A stretch of DNA of 64,000 nucleotides from Streptomyces sp. NBC_00258. Lineage in GTDB: Bacteria; Actinomycetota; Actinomycetes; Streptomycetales; Streptomycetaceae. The stretch spans positions 5,642,001 through 5,706,000 of the forward strand of contig NZ_CP108081.1 in NCBI RefSeq assembly GCF_036182465.1. Reading direction: 5' to 3'. Every line of letters starts with the position of its first letter. The first letter of the stretch is position 1. The translations under genes were made by a program, and so were the position numbers. Under the pieces are notes generated by a model. It had not been told where the DNA came from and did not search any database. It worked only from the letters and a program-made list of their open reading frames with translations. Shown in pieces: positions 9,300 through 17,132 of this stretch.

Positions 9300-9484
9300 C
9301 CGCCCTTGATTGGTTCAAGAGCAGCTACAGCAGCAACGAGGGGCCGGACTGCGTCGAGGTCGCGATAGCCATCCCCGACGCCACCATCCACGTCCGCGAC
9401 TCCAAGGACAAGCACGGCTCGCAGCTCACGTTCGCGGACGCGGCGTGGACTGAGTTCGTCGGCCACGCCGCCCGGTCAGCGTGA
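9296..9484 (+). CDS. DUF397 small protein, partner of the WhiJ-like regulator
   Basis: A 62-aa protein with the DUF397 signature WFKSSYSSNEGPDCVEVA and a central VRDSKDKHG, followed by LTFADAAWTEFV. It starts inside the stop of the HTH gene (ATGA). Members are thought to act with, or oppose, the linked DUF5753 regulator. Its last 9 bp overlap the end of the convergent gene at 9476, leaving no room for a terminator. Confidence 0.92.
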   Translation: MTALDWFKSSYSSNEGPDCVEVAIAIPDATIHVRDSKDKHGSQLTFADAAWTEFVGHAARSA

Positions 9485-10075
9485 CTGCAGCGCGTCCAGG
9501 GCCACCGCCTGGGCGATGGCCAGACGGCGGTCGAGGTCCGGGTTCGCTATGTCGAGTACGTAGCGGTCGCGGAGGCCGAACTTCTTGTCGACTGCCATCG
9601 ATTGCTTGTCGCCCTCGGTGAAGTCGAAGTGGTACGGCCATGCGAACGGTATGAAATCGACGAGCGGCAGGAACTCCCAGACTCGGCGCAGAACGGCCAC
9701 CACCCTGTTGCGCTCTCGGCCTGTCAGTTGCGTCGTGCCCGGTTGGTCCAGGTTCCACGTCGAGCGCAGCAGCGAGGCGGCGAACGCCTTGCGGAACGTG
9801 CCGATCGGGTTGCCCGTCTCGTCGCATACGTCGTAGATGGCGCTGACGTCGAGGAGCTGGCGGGCCTTGAAGGTGAACAGGACACTCTTCTTGGACTCGT
9901 CGGAGTAGACGGTCATTTCTTCCTTGATCGCGGTCCGTTTCTGCTCGGCGTAGGCGACGACCTCGCCCTCGGAGCCGTCCGGACGGGCCAGGGTCACCAC
10001 GTACCGGTTGGCCATGAAGGTCATCTTCTGCCGGACGTTGAACCGCTCGTGCGTCTGCAGCTGCGTGTCGTCCAC
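9476..10075 (-). CDS. LURP-one/scramblase-fold related protein
   Basis: A 199-aa protein of uncertain role. Start GTG 10075 has GGGAG 7-8 nt upstream; an upstream in-frame ATG at 10123 lacks one. The pattern FMANRYVVTLARPDG, VLFTFKARQLLDVSAIYDVCDETGNPIG, FRKAFAASLLRSTWNL resembles the Tubby-like LURP-one-related and scramblase fold: beta strands ending in a hydrophobic helix. Here WEFLPLVDFIPFAWPYHFDF is followed by a charged segment. No signal peptide is seen. It is convergent with the DUF397 gene, overlapping by 9 bp. Confidence 0.6.
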   Translation of the reverse strand: MDDTQLQTHERFNVRQKMTFMANRYVVTLARPDGSEGEVVAYAEQKRTAIKEEMTVYSDESKKSVLFTFKARQLLDVSAIYDVCDETGNPIGTFRKAFAASLLRSTWNLDQPGTTQLTGRERNRVVAVLRRVWEFLPLVDFIPFAWPYHFDFTEGDKQSMAVDKKFGLRDRYVLDIANPDLDRRLAIAQAVALDALQSR

Positions 10076-10320
10076 GTGACGTCTCCCGTTTTTCGTCGCC
10101 TGCTCTGTGTTCCGCCGAACCATCGTCGCCGCGACGGCCTGCCCGGATCAGTCCTCGGAAGTCGCGGCCCGCAGCGACCTTCGGAGACGGGGGATACGGC
10201 GGATACGTCACCGGTGGCACTCAACGGCGCCCGCTCCGGCCGTGGTTGTCCACTTTCGTCGTTCGGCGGCGCGACGCAGGGATGATGCGGGCGGTCCCGG
10301 GCACTGCCTATCGTCGGGCC

Positions 10321-12195
10321 GTGGAACTGGACGAAGCGAAGACCGCCCGCACCGCATTGCCGCTCCGACGCCGGCTCGCCGCCGCGTCGCCCTGGAGTCG
10401 CGGGCGGATCGCCGGGGAGGCCGTACTCACCGTTGTGCTCGCCGGGCTCGCGGGGCTGTTCGACGCCGTGGGGGCCGGGTTCGGGGTACGCACCTTCGTC
10501 GTCGTCGCGGGCGTCGCCGTGCTGTCGCTGATCCGGCGCTCGCTGCCGGCGACGGTGCTGCTCGTCTCGGCGGCCGCGGCCGGGGCGCTGGTGGGCGCGG
10601 CGCCGCTGCTGATCTACGCGAGCTGGTCGGCGGGCAGCCGCATCATGAAGCCCTGGCGGGTGGTCGCCGCGTTCGCCGCAGCGTTCGTACTGCATGCCGC
10701 GGTGTCGTTCCGCAGCGTGTTCAGCGCGGGTTCCGACCTGCCGCTGGCTTTCATGGGAGGGCTGAGCGCAGGACTGTTCCTCACGCTGTCGATCGTGCCG
10801 GGGCTGGCCTCCCGCTACCGCGCGCAGCGCCACTCCCTGCTGGACGCTCTGCAGCGGAACAACGTCCAACTCGTGCGCGAGCAGGAGATGGTGGCACGGC
10901 AGGCGCGCCTGCTGGAGCGGGGCCGCATAGCCCGGGACATGCACGACAGCCTCGGCCACCAACTCGCCCTGATCGCCGTGCACGCGGGCGCCCTGCAGGT
11001 CGATCCGGACCTGACCGGCCGCCAGCGGGAAGGGGTACGGATCCTGCGGGACGCCTCCGTGACCGCGATGGGCGAGCTGCGCGAGGCCGTCGGCATCCTC
11101 CACGAGGAACGGGACGACAACCGGAACTGGCCCGACGCGCGCACCACCGAGCCCGGACACACAGAGCGCACCGAACCCACCGAGCACGTCGACCGCACCG
11201 AGCACGTCGACCGCACCGAGCCCGACGACACGGACGACCGGCGTCCCGGCTCCCGCGCGGTCGCCTCCATCGACGGGCTTGTCGAGTCGTCCCGGGCCGC
11301 GGGCGCGGCCGTGGAACTGCTCCGGTCCGGCGCCTTCCGGGCGCTCGCGCCCGCCGCCGGCCACACGGCGTACCGCATAGCCCAGGAGGGCCTGACCAAT
11401 GCCCACAAGCACGCCCCGGGCGCCCCGATCACCCTCGCCCTGCGCTACGAACCGGACAGCCTGGTGGTCGAGGTCGCCAACGGGCCCGCGCCTGCCGGGG
11501 CACCGGACGCCCCGGCAGTGATCAGCGGCGGCCAGGGGCTCAGAGGGCTTCAGGAGCGGGCCCGGCTCATCGGTGGCATGGTGCACACCGGTCCCACCGC
11601 GGACGGCGGCTTCCGCATCGCGGGCATGCTGCCCTACAGCGCGGGCGCGGGCACCAGCGCCGCCACCGGCACCGGCACCGAGGGCGGCGAACCCCAGCCC
11701 CGCCACCCCCACAACGCGACCTCCGTCGGCCCGCACAACGACTTTGTGGGGCAGTCGGGCGCCGGCACCGCGGACAACAGTGGAGCGGTCATCAACCGGT
11801 CCGATCCGCAAGGGGAGTTCGCCGCCACCATGAGCAGGAAGAAGAACGTGGCCATCGGCTGCGCCGTCACCGCCGTCGTCATCGTCGTGGGCATTGTCGC
11901 CCTGGGAATCTGGGGGGTGAGTGCGTTCATGGACGAGGTGGACAAGGCCATGATCCCGCCGAGGGTCTACGAGTCGGCGAAGGTCGGCGATCCCGAGGCC
12001 GACGTGCAGGACGAACTGCCCGACGAGGACTCGATCATGACCGCGGCCTGGGAGGACCAGGGCCCACAGATACCCAAGGGCGCGACCTGCCGCCACTTCG
12101 CGTCCGACGACCCCGACGACACCACGACCCTCTTCAGGTTCTGTTTCCGCGACGGAAAACTGGTCGAGAAGCAGACCTTCAAGGATGAGAGCTGA
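10321..12195 (+). CDS. NarL-type sensor histidine kinase with an extra C-terminal membrane-anchored domain
   Basis: A 624-aa membrane sensor kinase, paired with the response regulator at 12359. GTG 10321 fits a leaderless start (TATCGT just upstream); in-frame starts lie up to 75 bp earlier. Four to five N-terminal membrane segments (about 35-160) precede the HisKA_3 helix RGRIARDMHDSLGHQLALIA with phospho-acceptor His208. A low-complexity TEHVDRTEHVDRTE insert follows, then HATPase_c with N-box AYRIAQEGLTNAHKHAPG and G-box GGQGLRGLQERARLIGG. After a linker comes MSRKKNVAIGCAVTAV, a fifth or sixth membrane helix and a ~90-aa tail with two Cys. That tail could have been a separate protein. Confidence 0.88.
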   Translation: MELDEAKTARTALPLRRRLAAASPWSRGRIAGEAVLTVVLAGLAGLFDAVGAGFGVRTFVVVAGVAVLSLIRRSLPATVLLVSAAAAGALVGAAPLLIYASWSAGSRIMKPWRVVAAFAAAFVLHAAVSFRSVFSAGSDLPLAFMGGLSAGLFLTLSIVPGLASRYRAQRHSLLDALQRNNVQLVREQEMVARQARLLERGRIARDMHDSLGHQLALIAVHAGALQVDPDLTGRQREGVRILRDASVTAMGELREAVGILHEERDDNRNWPDARTTEPGHTERTEPTEHVDRTEHVDRTEPDDTDDRRPGSRAVASIDGLVESSRAAGAAVELLRSGAFRALAPAAGHTAYRIAQEGLTNAHKHAPGAPITLALRYEPDSLVVEVANGPAPAGAPDAPAVISGGQGLRGLQERARLIGGMVHTGPTADGGFRIAGMLPYSAGAGTSAATGTGTEGGEPQPRHPHNATSVGPHNDFVGQSGAGTADNSGAVINRSDPQGEFAATMSRKKNVAIGCAVTAVVIVVGIVALGIWGVSAFMDEVDKAMIPPRVYESAKVGDPEADVQDELPDEDSIMTAAWEDQGPQIPKGATCRHFASDDPDDTTTLFRFCFRDGKLVEKQTFKDES

Positions 12196-12358
12196 TCCGC
12201 AGGACCGCGGAGTGACCCGTACCGGGACGTGACCGCACGGCCACGAAACGGCCCGGCCCGTTGCTCCTCACACCGTCTCCGCGACGCACCCGGCCGGATC
12301 AGGGCATGATGGCGAGGCCATGCCATCCGCTCCCGACCGACACCGCGCAGGAGGCCGT

Positions 12359-13021
12359 GTGATCCGGGTCCTCGTCGCCGACGACGAGCCGCTCATCCGG
12401 GCCGGCATCAGAATGATCCTCACCTCGGCCGACGACATCGACGTGGTCGCCGAGGCGGGTGACGGCCGCGAGGCGGTGGAGAACGCCCGGAGCACGTCCG
12501 TCGACGTGGCCCTGCTGGACATCCAGATGCCCGTGATGGACGGGCTGACGGCCCTGGCCGAACTGGGCCGCGCCGCACCGAACGTACGCGTGCTGATCCT
12601 CACCACGTTCGGCGAGCGCGACAACGTGCTGCGTGCGCTCGGCCACGGCGGCGCGGGCTTCCTGCTCAAGGACTCCGCGCCCGACGAGCTGATCCACGCG
12701 GTGCGGGCGGCCGCGGCCGGGAACGCCTATCTCTCACCGGCGGCCACCCGGCACGTGGTGGACGCCCTCTCCTCCCCCGGGGCCACCGCCCGCGCGGAGG
12801 AGGCCAGGAACCGCCTCGGCGGGCTGACGGCGCGGGAGCGCGACGTGCTCGCCCTGCTCGGGGAGGGCCTGTCCAACGCGGACGCGGGCAGGCGGCTGCA
12901 CATGAGCGAGGCCACCGTGAAGACGTACGTCAGCCGCATCCTGACCAAGCTCGACTGCGACAACCGGGTCCAGGCGGCGCTGCTCGCCCGCGACGCCGGC
13001 CTGCACCCGGGCGACGTCTGA
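12359..13021 (+). CDS. NarL/LuxR-family response regulator
   Basis: A 220-aa two-component regulator, partner of the upstream kinase. The receiver starts IRVLVADDEPLIRAG; the phospho-acceptor Asp is in VALLDIQMPVMDG and the conserved Lys in FLLKDSAPDEL. The C-terminal LuxR helix-turn-helix is LTARERDVLALLGEGLSNADAGRRLHMSEATVKTYVSRILTKL. I chose GTG 12359 because GGAGG (12350-12354) precedes it by 4 nt; an in-frame ATG at 12320 is possible. A 163-bp gap separates it from the kinase gene. Confidence 0.93.
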   Translation: MIRVLVADDEPLIRAGIRMILTSADDIDVVAEAGDGREAVENARSTSVDVALLDIQMPVMDGLTALAELGRAAPNVRVLILTTFGERDNVLRALGHGGAGFLLKDSAPDELIHAVRAAAAGNAYLSPAATRHVVDALSSPGATARAEEARNRLGGLTARERDVLALLGEGLSNADAGRRLHMSEATVKTYVSRILTKLDCDNRVQAALLARDAGLHPGDV

Positions 13022-13091
13022 CCGGTCCTGTGGTGCAGGCCGGTCCTGTGGTGCCGACCGATCCCGCAGTGCCGACCCGTCCCGCCGTGCG

Positions 13092-13127
13092 GCTCACGTT
13101 TTCGTGTGCCGTCTCGTCATAGGGGCA
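13092..13127 (+). promoter_or_regulatory. Candidate ECF41-type promoter, leaderless start
   Basis: GCTCACG (13092-13098), a 16-nt spacer and CGTC (13115-13118) resemble the ECF41 consensus TGTCACA-N16/17-CGTC. The ATG at 13127 is 8 nt past CGTC, so the transcript would be nearly leaderless. The ECF41 factor itself is third in this operon. Confidence 0.6.
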
Positions 13128-13549
13128 TGAACACGAAAATCCGGTACGCCAACCTCGGCTTTCTGGCCGTGACCGCGCTGTACACAGGCGCCTGGGCCTA
13201 TTTCTCGCCGAGGGAGTGGCACGCGAGCTTTCCCGGCTTCGGGCTGAGCTGGCTGCCTCAGCTGGGCCCGTACAACGAGCATCTCGCCAAGGACGCCGGG
13301 GCCATGTTCCTGGCGCTGGCGATCCTGACGGCCATCACCCTGGGTTCCGTACGGAACACCCGGCTCGTGCAGACCACGGGTGCGGTGTGGCTGGTCTTCA
13401 ACGTGCTGCACCTCGGCTACCACATGCAGCATCTCGGTATGTACGGGACGCGCGACCAGGTACTCAACGTCGTCCTGCTGTCGGTGCTGGTGCTGTCGTC
13501 GGCCCTTCTCCTCGTGCCGGTGCTCCCCCGGCAGCAGAGGGACACATGA
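13127..13549 (+). CDS. Small four-helix membrane protein, first gene of the ECF41 operon
   Basis: A 140-aa inner-membrane protein with four predicted helices (LGFLAVTALYTGAWAYF; MFLALAILTAITLG; TGAVWLVFNVLHLGYHMQHL; VVLLSVLVLSSALLLVPV). It starts at ATG 13127 close behind the promoter, without a Shine-Dalgarno. The layout is like DoxX-type or other small integral proteins, but I see no catalytic motif. It precedes the NmrA-like gene (74 bp) and the sigma gene. Proteins linked to ECF41 factors are often small oxidoreductases or membrane proteins. Confidence 0.7.
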   Translation: MNTKIRYANLGFLAVTALYTGAWAYFSPREWHASFPGFGLSWLPQLGPYNEHLAKDAGAMFLALAILTAITLGSVRNTRLVQTTGAVWLVFNVLHLGYHMQHLGMYGTRDQVLNVVLLSVLVLSSALLLVPVLPRQQRDT

Positions 13550-13622
13550 TGACGTACGGGATCAAGATGGACAGGAACAGGAGCAGGGCCGACGTGAACA
13601 CGGTGGAAGAGGGAGGTCCGTC

Positions 13623-14414
13623 ATGCGGATCGCGGTAGCGGGCGGGACCGGGCTGGTCGGGCGGTATGTGGTCGAGGAACTGGCCGCCGCCGGGCACGAA
13701 CCGGTGGTACTGGCCAGGTCACGCGGTGTGGACCTCGTCTCGGGCGCCGGACTCGACGCCGCCATGACGGGCGTGGAAGCCGTCGTCGACGTCTGCAACC
13801 TGGAGACCACCAGCGCCAAGAAGGCGATCAGGTTCTTCGAGAGCACCGGCCGGAACCTCCTGGGCGCCGGCGCCCGGGCCGGCGTACAACACCACGTGCT
13901 CCTCTCGATCGTCGGCCTCGAACGGGTCGGCCTCGGCTACTACCGGGGGAAGCTGCGCCAGGAGGAGGTCGTCACCAAGAACGGCTCGACGCCGTGGACG
14001 ATCATGCGGGCCACGCAGTTCCACGAGTTCCCGCAACAGGTCCTCGACCGGATGCCGGGCCCGCTCGCGATGATGCCCCGGATGCGTACGCAGCCGGTGG
14101 CGGCCCGCGAGGTCGCCCAGCATCTCGTGCGGCTCGTTCTCGGTCCGCCCCAGGGCATGGCGCCGGAGCTCGCCGGGCCGCGGGTCGAGGAACTCGTCGA
14201 CATGGTGCGCAGGTTGCTGCGCGCCGAGGGCCGACGGCGGCTGCTGGTGCCTGTCACACTCCCCGGCGCCGTCGGACGGGCCATGAAGGGCGGCGGCAAC
14301 CTGCCGACCGGACCGGGGTCCCGCGGCACCCAGACCTTCGACGAGTGGCTCACCCAGAACGTCCGGCACATCGCGCACGACGGACACGACGGGCGCCCCG
14401 GAGAGGGCGGCTGA
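13623..14414 (+). CDS. NmrA-like NAD(P)-binding protein (ECF41-linked)
   Basis: A 263-aa atypical short-chain dehydrogenase/NAD(P)-dependent epimerase. ATG 13623 has GGGAGG (13611-13616) 6 nt upstream. The Rossmann motif MRIAVAGGTGLVGRYVVEEL is at the N-terminus, and STGRNLLGAGARAGVQHHVLLS is typical of the NmrA-like group. No complete YxxxK catalytic pair is obvious; the nearest is GLGYYRGKL. Carboxymuconolactone decarboxylases, oxidoreductases or epimerases characteristically neighbour ECF41 sigma genes, which fits its place directly before sigJ. Confidence 0.85.
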   Translation: MRIAVAGGTGLVGRYVVEELAAAGHEPVVLARSRGVDLVSGAGLDAAMTGVEAVVDVCNLETTSAKKAIRFFESTGRNLLGAGARAGVQHHVLLSIVGLERVGLGYYRGKLRQEEVVTKNGSTPWTIMRATQFHEFPQQVLDRMPGPLAMMPRMRTQPVAAREVAQHLVRLVLGPPQGMAPELAGPRVEELVDMVRRLLRAEGRRRLLVPVTLPGAVGRAMKGGGNLPTGPGSRGTQTFDEWLTQNVRHIAHDGHDGRPGEGG

Positions 14415-14421
14415 ACGGCCC

Positions 14422-15414
14422 ATGCCCATCCCGCCCGACTCCGACCAGGACACCGGCCCCGGCTCCGCCCAGAGCCCCGGCTCCGAGCAGAGCGGTCTCG
14501 GTTCCCTCATGGCCGAGCGGCGTCGGCTGCTCAACCTCGGCTACCGGATGCTCGGTTCGGTGCAGGACGCCGAGGACGTCGTACAGGAGACGTACGCCCG
14601 CTGGTACGCCCTGTCCGAGTCGCAGCAGCAGGCGATCGTCACCCCGCTGGCGTGGCTGACCCGGGTCGCCTCACGGATCTGCCTCGACCAGCTCGCCTCC
14701 GCACGGGTCCGCCGGGAGCGCTACACCGGGGAGTGGCTGCCCGAACCGGTCAGGGGAAGCACCACCTGGACCAGCGCGGCCGGAGCGGGGCGAACGAGCG
14801 GCACGGGCGGGGACGATCCCGCCGACCGGATCACGCTGGACGAGTCGGTCAGCATGGGGATGCTCGTGGTCCTGGACTCGGTCACGCCCGCGGAACGCGT
14901 CGCCTTCGTCCTGCACGACGTCTTCGGCACGCCGTTCACCGAGATCGCCGAGACGGTGGGCCGCTCCCCCGCCGCCTGCCGCCAACTCGCCTCCTCGGCC
15001 CGCCGCCGCCTCGCCGAGCGGCGGCCCGTCGGCGGTACGACGACGGAACACCGGCAGGTCGTCTCCGCGTTCCGCGAGGCGTGCGAGACCGGTGACCTCG
15101 ACACGCTGGTCGCCCTGCTGGACCCCGCCGTCGAGTCGCGCAGCGACGGAGGCGGCAAGGTGCGCTCGGCGCTGCGCCCGGTCACCGGCGCGGACAAGGT
15201 GGCCCGCTTCCTCCTCGGCCTCCTGCGCAGGGACCCGGACGTGGAACTCGTCGAGGAGGACATCAACGGCACCCCCGGCGTCACGGTCGGTATCGCCGGC
15301 ACGACCATCGCCGTCCTCTCCGCCGACATCCGCGACGGCCTGATCACCGACCTGTGGCTCGTGGTCAACCCGGACAAGCTCCACGCGTGGACCGATACAC
15401 CGACCGCCCGATGA
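14422..15414 (+). CDS. sigJ: ECF41-family RNA polymerase sigma factor (SigJ type)
   Basis: A 330-aa alternative sigma factor. Region 2 is GYRMLGSVQDAEDVVQETYARW (about residues 40-60) and region 4 is VFGTPFTEIAETVGRSPAACRQLASSARRRL. The ECF41 hallmarks are both present: WLPEP in the linker between regions 2 and 4, and NPDKL in the C-terminal SnoaL-like domain (about 210-325), which acts as a built-in regulator instead of an anti-sigma factor. Residues 1-30 are a Ser/Pro/Asp-rich extension. It follows the NmrA-like gene by 7 bp, so the likely autoregulated promoter at 13092 drives all three genes. Confidence 0.92.
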   Translation: MPIPPDSDQDTGPGSAQSPGSEQSGLGSLMAERRRLLNLGYRMLGSVQDAEDVVQETYARWYALSESQQQAIVTPLAWLTRVASRICLDQLASARVRRERYTGEWLPEPVRGSTTWTSAAGAGRTSGTGGDDPADRITLDESVSMGMLVVLDSVTPAERVAFVLHDVFGTPFTEIAETVGRSPAACRQLASSARRRLAERRPVGGTTTEHRQVVSAFREACETGDLDTLVALLDPAVESRSDGGGKVRSALRPVTGADKVARFLLGLLRRDPDVELVEEDINGTPGVTVGIAGTTIAVLSADIRDGLITDLWLVVNPDKLHAWTDTPTAR

Positions 15415-15431
15415 CTTTGCCATCTCTTTAC

Positions 15432-15455
15432 AACCTGATTCACCGCTGTCTCGTC
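15432..15455 (+). promoter_or_regulatory. Candidate ECF sigma promoter for the surface protein-sortase operon
   Basis: AACC (15432-15435), a 16-nt spacer and CGTC (15452-15455) match the general ECF pattern, 69 bp upstream of ATG 15524. The factor could be the ECF sigma encoded at 16641 or sigJ. Confidence 0.45.
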
Positions 15456-15523
15456 TCTCCGCTCGATCCGTACCCCAGTCCGCCGCGACACCGGGCGGGC
15501 GGGCCGACGAAAGAGAGCGATTC

Positions 15524-15913
15524 ATGCGCCGAACTGTCCTCAGCGCCATAGCACTTGCCTGCACCGCCGTACTGGCGAGCACGGTGCCCGCGTTCGCCGA
15601 CGGGACGACCCCGACCGAGGCGTCCACCCCCGCCCCGAGCCAGGCGCCCTCCGAGGCGGCACCGACGCCCGCGCCGAGCACCGCACCGAGCCAGGCCACC
15701 GAGCCGACGGTGGCGCCGAGCGCCGAGCCGACCAGGGCGCCGAGCGACGAGGTCTCCGTCGTACCGAGCGGAGCGCCCGACACCGGTTCGGTGCCGACGT
15801 CGACGAAGTCCGGATCCGACGGCGGGATGATCGCCGGGGGCGCCGCCGCCGCGTTCGCCGTGGGCGGGGCGGCGTTCTTCGTCGTACGTCGTCGGCGGGC
15901 GACCGGGGAATGA
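15524..15913 (+). CDS. Exported surface protein with a sortase-type C-terminal signal
   Basis: A 129-aa cell-wall candidate. The Sec signal peptide (residues 1-25, cut after PAFA) is followed by a Pro/Ser/Thr/Ala-rich stalk with repeated APS/PTPAPS units (residues 27-82). Then come APDTG (84-88), a transmembrane helix (102-121) and the charged end RRRRATGE, i.e. an LPxTG-like anchor layout. The downstream class F sortase overlaps it by 4 bp (ATGA), so it is the obvious substrate. No ligand-binding domain is visible; it may be a stalk or a model substrate of the sortase. APDTG differs from the LAxTG sites used by Streptomyces class E sortases. Confidence 0.75.
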   Translation: MRRTVLSAIALACTAVLASTVPAFADGTTPTEASTPAPSQAPSEAAPTPAPSTAPSQATEPTVAPSAEPTRAPSDEVSVVPSGAPDTGSVPTSTKSGSDGGMIAGGAAAAFAVGGAAFFVVRRRRATGE

Positions 15914-16539
15914 CCCTGCCCTCCAGGCACGCGCCCTCCCGGCGCGCGTTCGTCACCGCGGCGTTGGCCTCGTTGCTCGTGAGCTGCGACGGCCAGCAGG
16001 CCGACCGGTCCACGGACGACCGGTCCGGAGCCGGAAAGACCGGGAACTCGCAACCTCCCGCGAAGGCGGCGAAGGCCCTGGGACGTTCGGTCCCGGTCAG
16101 GTTGCAGGTCCCGTCCATCCAGGTCGACACCCCGGTCATGCGGCTGGGGCTGGCCTCGGACGGCACCGTGGAGGTGCCCCCGATCGCGGCGGACGACAAG
16201 GCGGGCTGGTACGAGCACTCACCGACGCCCGGCCAGGTCGGCCCGTCGGTGATCCTCGGCCATGTCACGGTCGGCTCCTACGGTGACGGGGTCTTCCATC
16301 ACCTCTCGCGGCTGCGCCGAGGCGACCGGATCGTGGCGCGCCTGGAGAACGGCAGGGCGGCGGAGTTCGCGGTCACCGACGTACGGACCGTCGCGCAGGC
16401 GGAGTTCCCGACGAAGGAGGTCTACGGGAACGTGGGCAGTCCCGAACTGCGTCTCATCACGTGCGGGGGCCCCCGCACCGGTGACGGGTACCGCGACAGC
16501 GTGATCGTCTTCGCCGCGCTGAGCTCCGACAACCCGTAA
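15910..16539 (+). CDS. Class F sortase
   Basis: A 209-aa transpeptidase that joins sorted proteins to the cell envelope. The sortase triad is readable: His118 in ILGHVTVGS, Cys185 in LITCGG and Arg195 in DGYRDSV. The N-terminus has SRRAFVTAAL, a Tat-like twin arginine, and LVSC at 23-26, which fits a lipobox; it may therefore be a lipoprotein rather than a plain membrane anchor. The gene overlaps the surface-protein gene and ends at the start of a large hairpin (16539-16619) before the ECF sigma gene. Confidence 0.9.
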   Translation: MTLPSRHAPSRRAFVTAALASLLVSCDGQQADRSTDDRSGAGKTGNSQPPAKAAKALGRSVPVRLQVPSIQVDTPVMRLGLASDGTVEVPPIAADDKAGWYEHSPTPGQVGPSVILGHVTVGSYGDGVFHHLSRLRRGDRIVARLENGRAAEFAVTDVRTVAQAEFPTKEVYGNVGSPELRLITCGGPRTGDGYRDSVIVFAALSSDNP

Positions 16540-16619
16540 CCCGTAGCTCCAGGATCCTGGGCCGAGGCACCGTACGTCGACGGACGGTACGCCGACGGCC
16601 CGGGATCCTTCCTACGGGT
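16539..16619 (+). terminator. Large double-stem hairpin between sortase and sigma genes
   Basis: An inner stem of 14 pairs (16551-16564 with 16596-16609, one G-U) is capped by an outer 8-bp stem ACCCGTAG/CTACGGGT (16539-16546 with 16612-16619). It begins at the sortase stop and ends 22 bp before the TTG of the sigma gene. It could be a terminator, attenuator or processing site. Confidence 0.65.
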
Positions 16620-16640
16620 CCATCCCGACCATGGAGAGCG

Positions 16641-17132
16641 TTGAAACGGTCCCGCGAGAAGGCAGCGTCCGAGCTGTTCGCCGCCCTCTACCCGCGCCTG
16701 GCCGGCTGGTGCCGCCGCCTGGTCGACGACGACGAGACGGCCCACGAGATCGCCTCGGAGGCCTTCACCCGGCTCTGGGCCCGCTGGACGAACGTGGCGG
16801 AGCCCCGGGGGTTCCTCTACGTCACCGCCGCCAACCTCGTCCGGGACCACTGGCGCAAAATGGAGCGCGAGCGCAGAGCCGTACGCCGCGCCGGCGACGA
16901 GGTCGCCGTCCGGCCGCAGAACGAACAGGCCGACCCGTCGGTGCGCCTGCTCGTGCAGGCTCTGCCGGAACGACTGCGCGTACCGATCCTGCTGCACTAC
17001 TACGCCGACATGCCGATCCGGGAGGTGTCCGCGCTGACCGGGCGCAAGGAAGGAACCGTCAAGTCCGACCTCCATGCCGCCCGAGAAATGCTCCGCGCCC
17101 ACCTGAGGAGAAGCGTTGATCACACCCTCTGA
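16641..17132 (+). CDS. ECF RNA polymerase sigma factor
   Basis: A 163-aa minimal sigma-70-like factor. Region 2: LFAALYPRLAGWCRRLVDDDETAHEIASEAFTRLW; region 4: LLHYYADMPIREVSALTGRKEGTVKSDLHAAREMLR. The start is TTG 16641 with GGAGAG just upstream; the nearby ATG 16631 is in another frame. Its stop lies 17 bp inside the next gene. It lies downstream of a sortase/surface protein pair and overlaps a single-pass membrane protein gene, the usual position of an anti-sigma factor. Confidence 0.9.
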   Translation: MKRSREKAASELFAALYPRLAGWCRRLVDDDETAHEIASEAFTRLWARWTNVAEPRGFLYVTAANLVRDHWRKMERERRAVRRAGDEVAVRPQNEQADPSVRLLVQALPERLRVPILLHYYADMPIREVSALTGRKEGTVKSDLHAAREMLRAHLRRSVDHTL

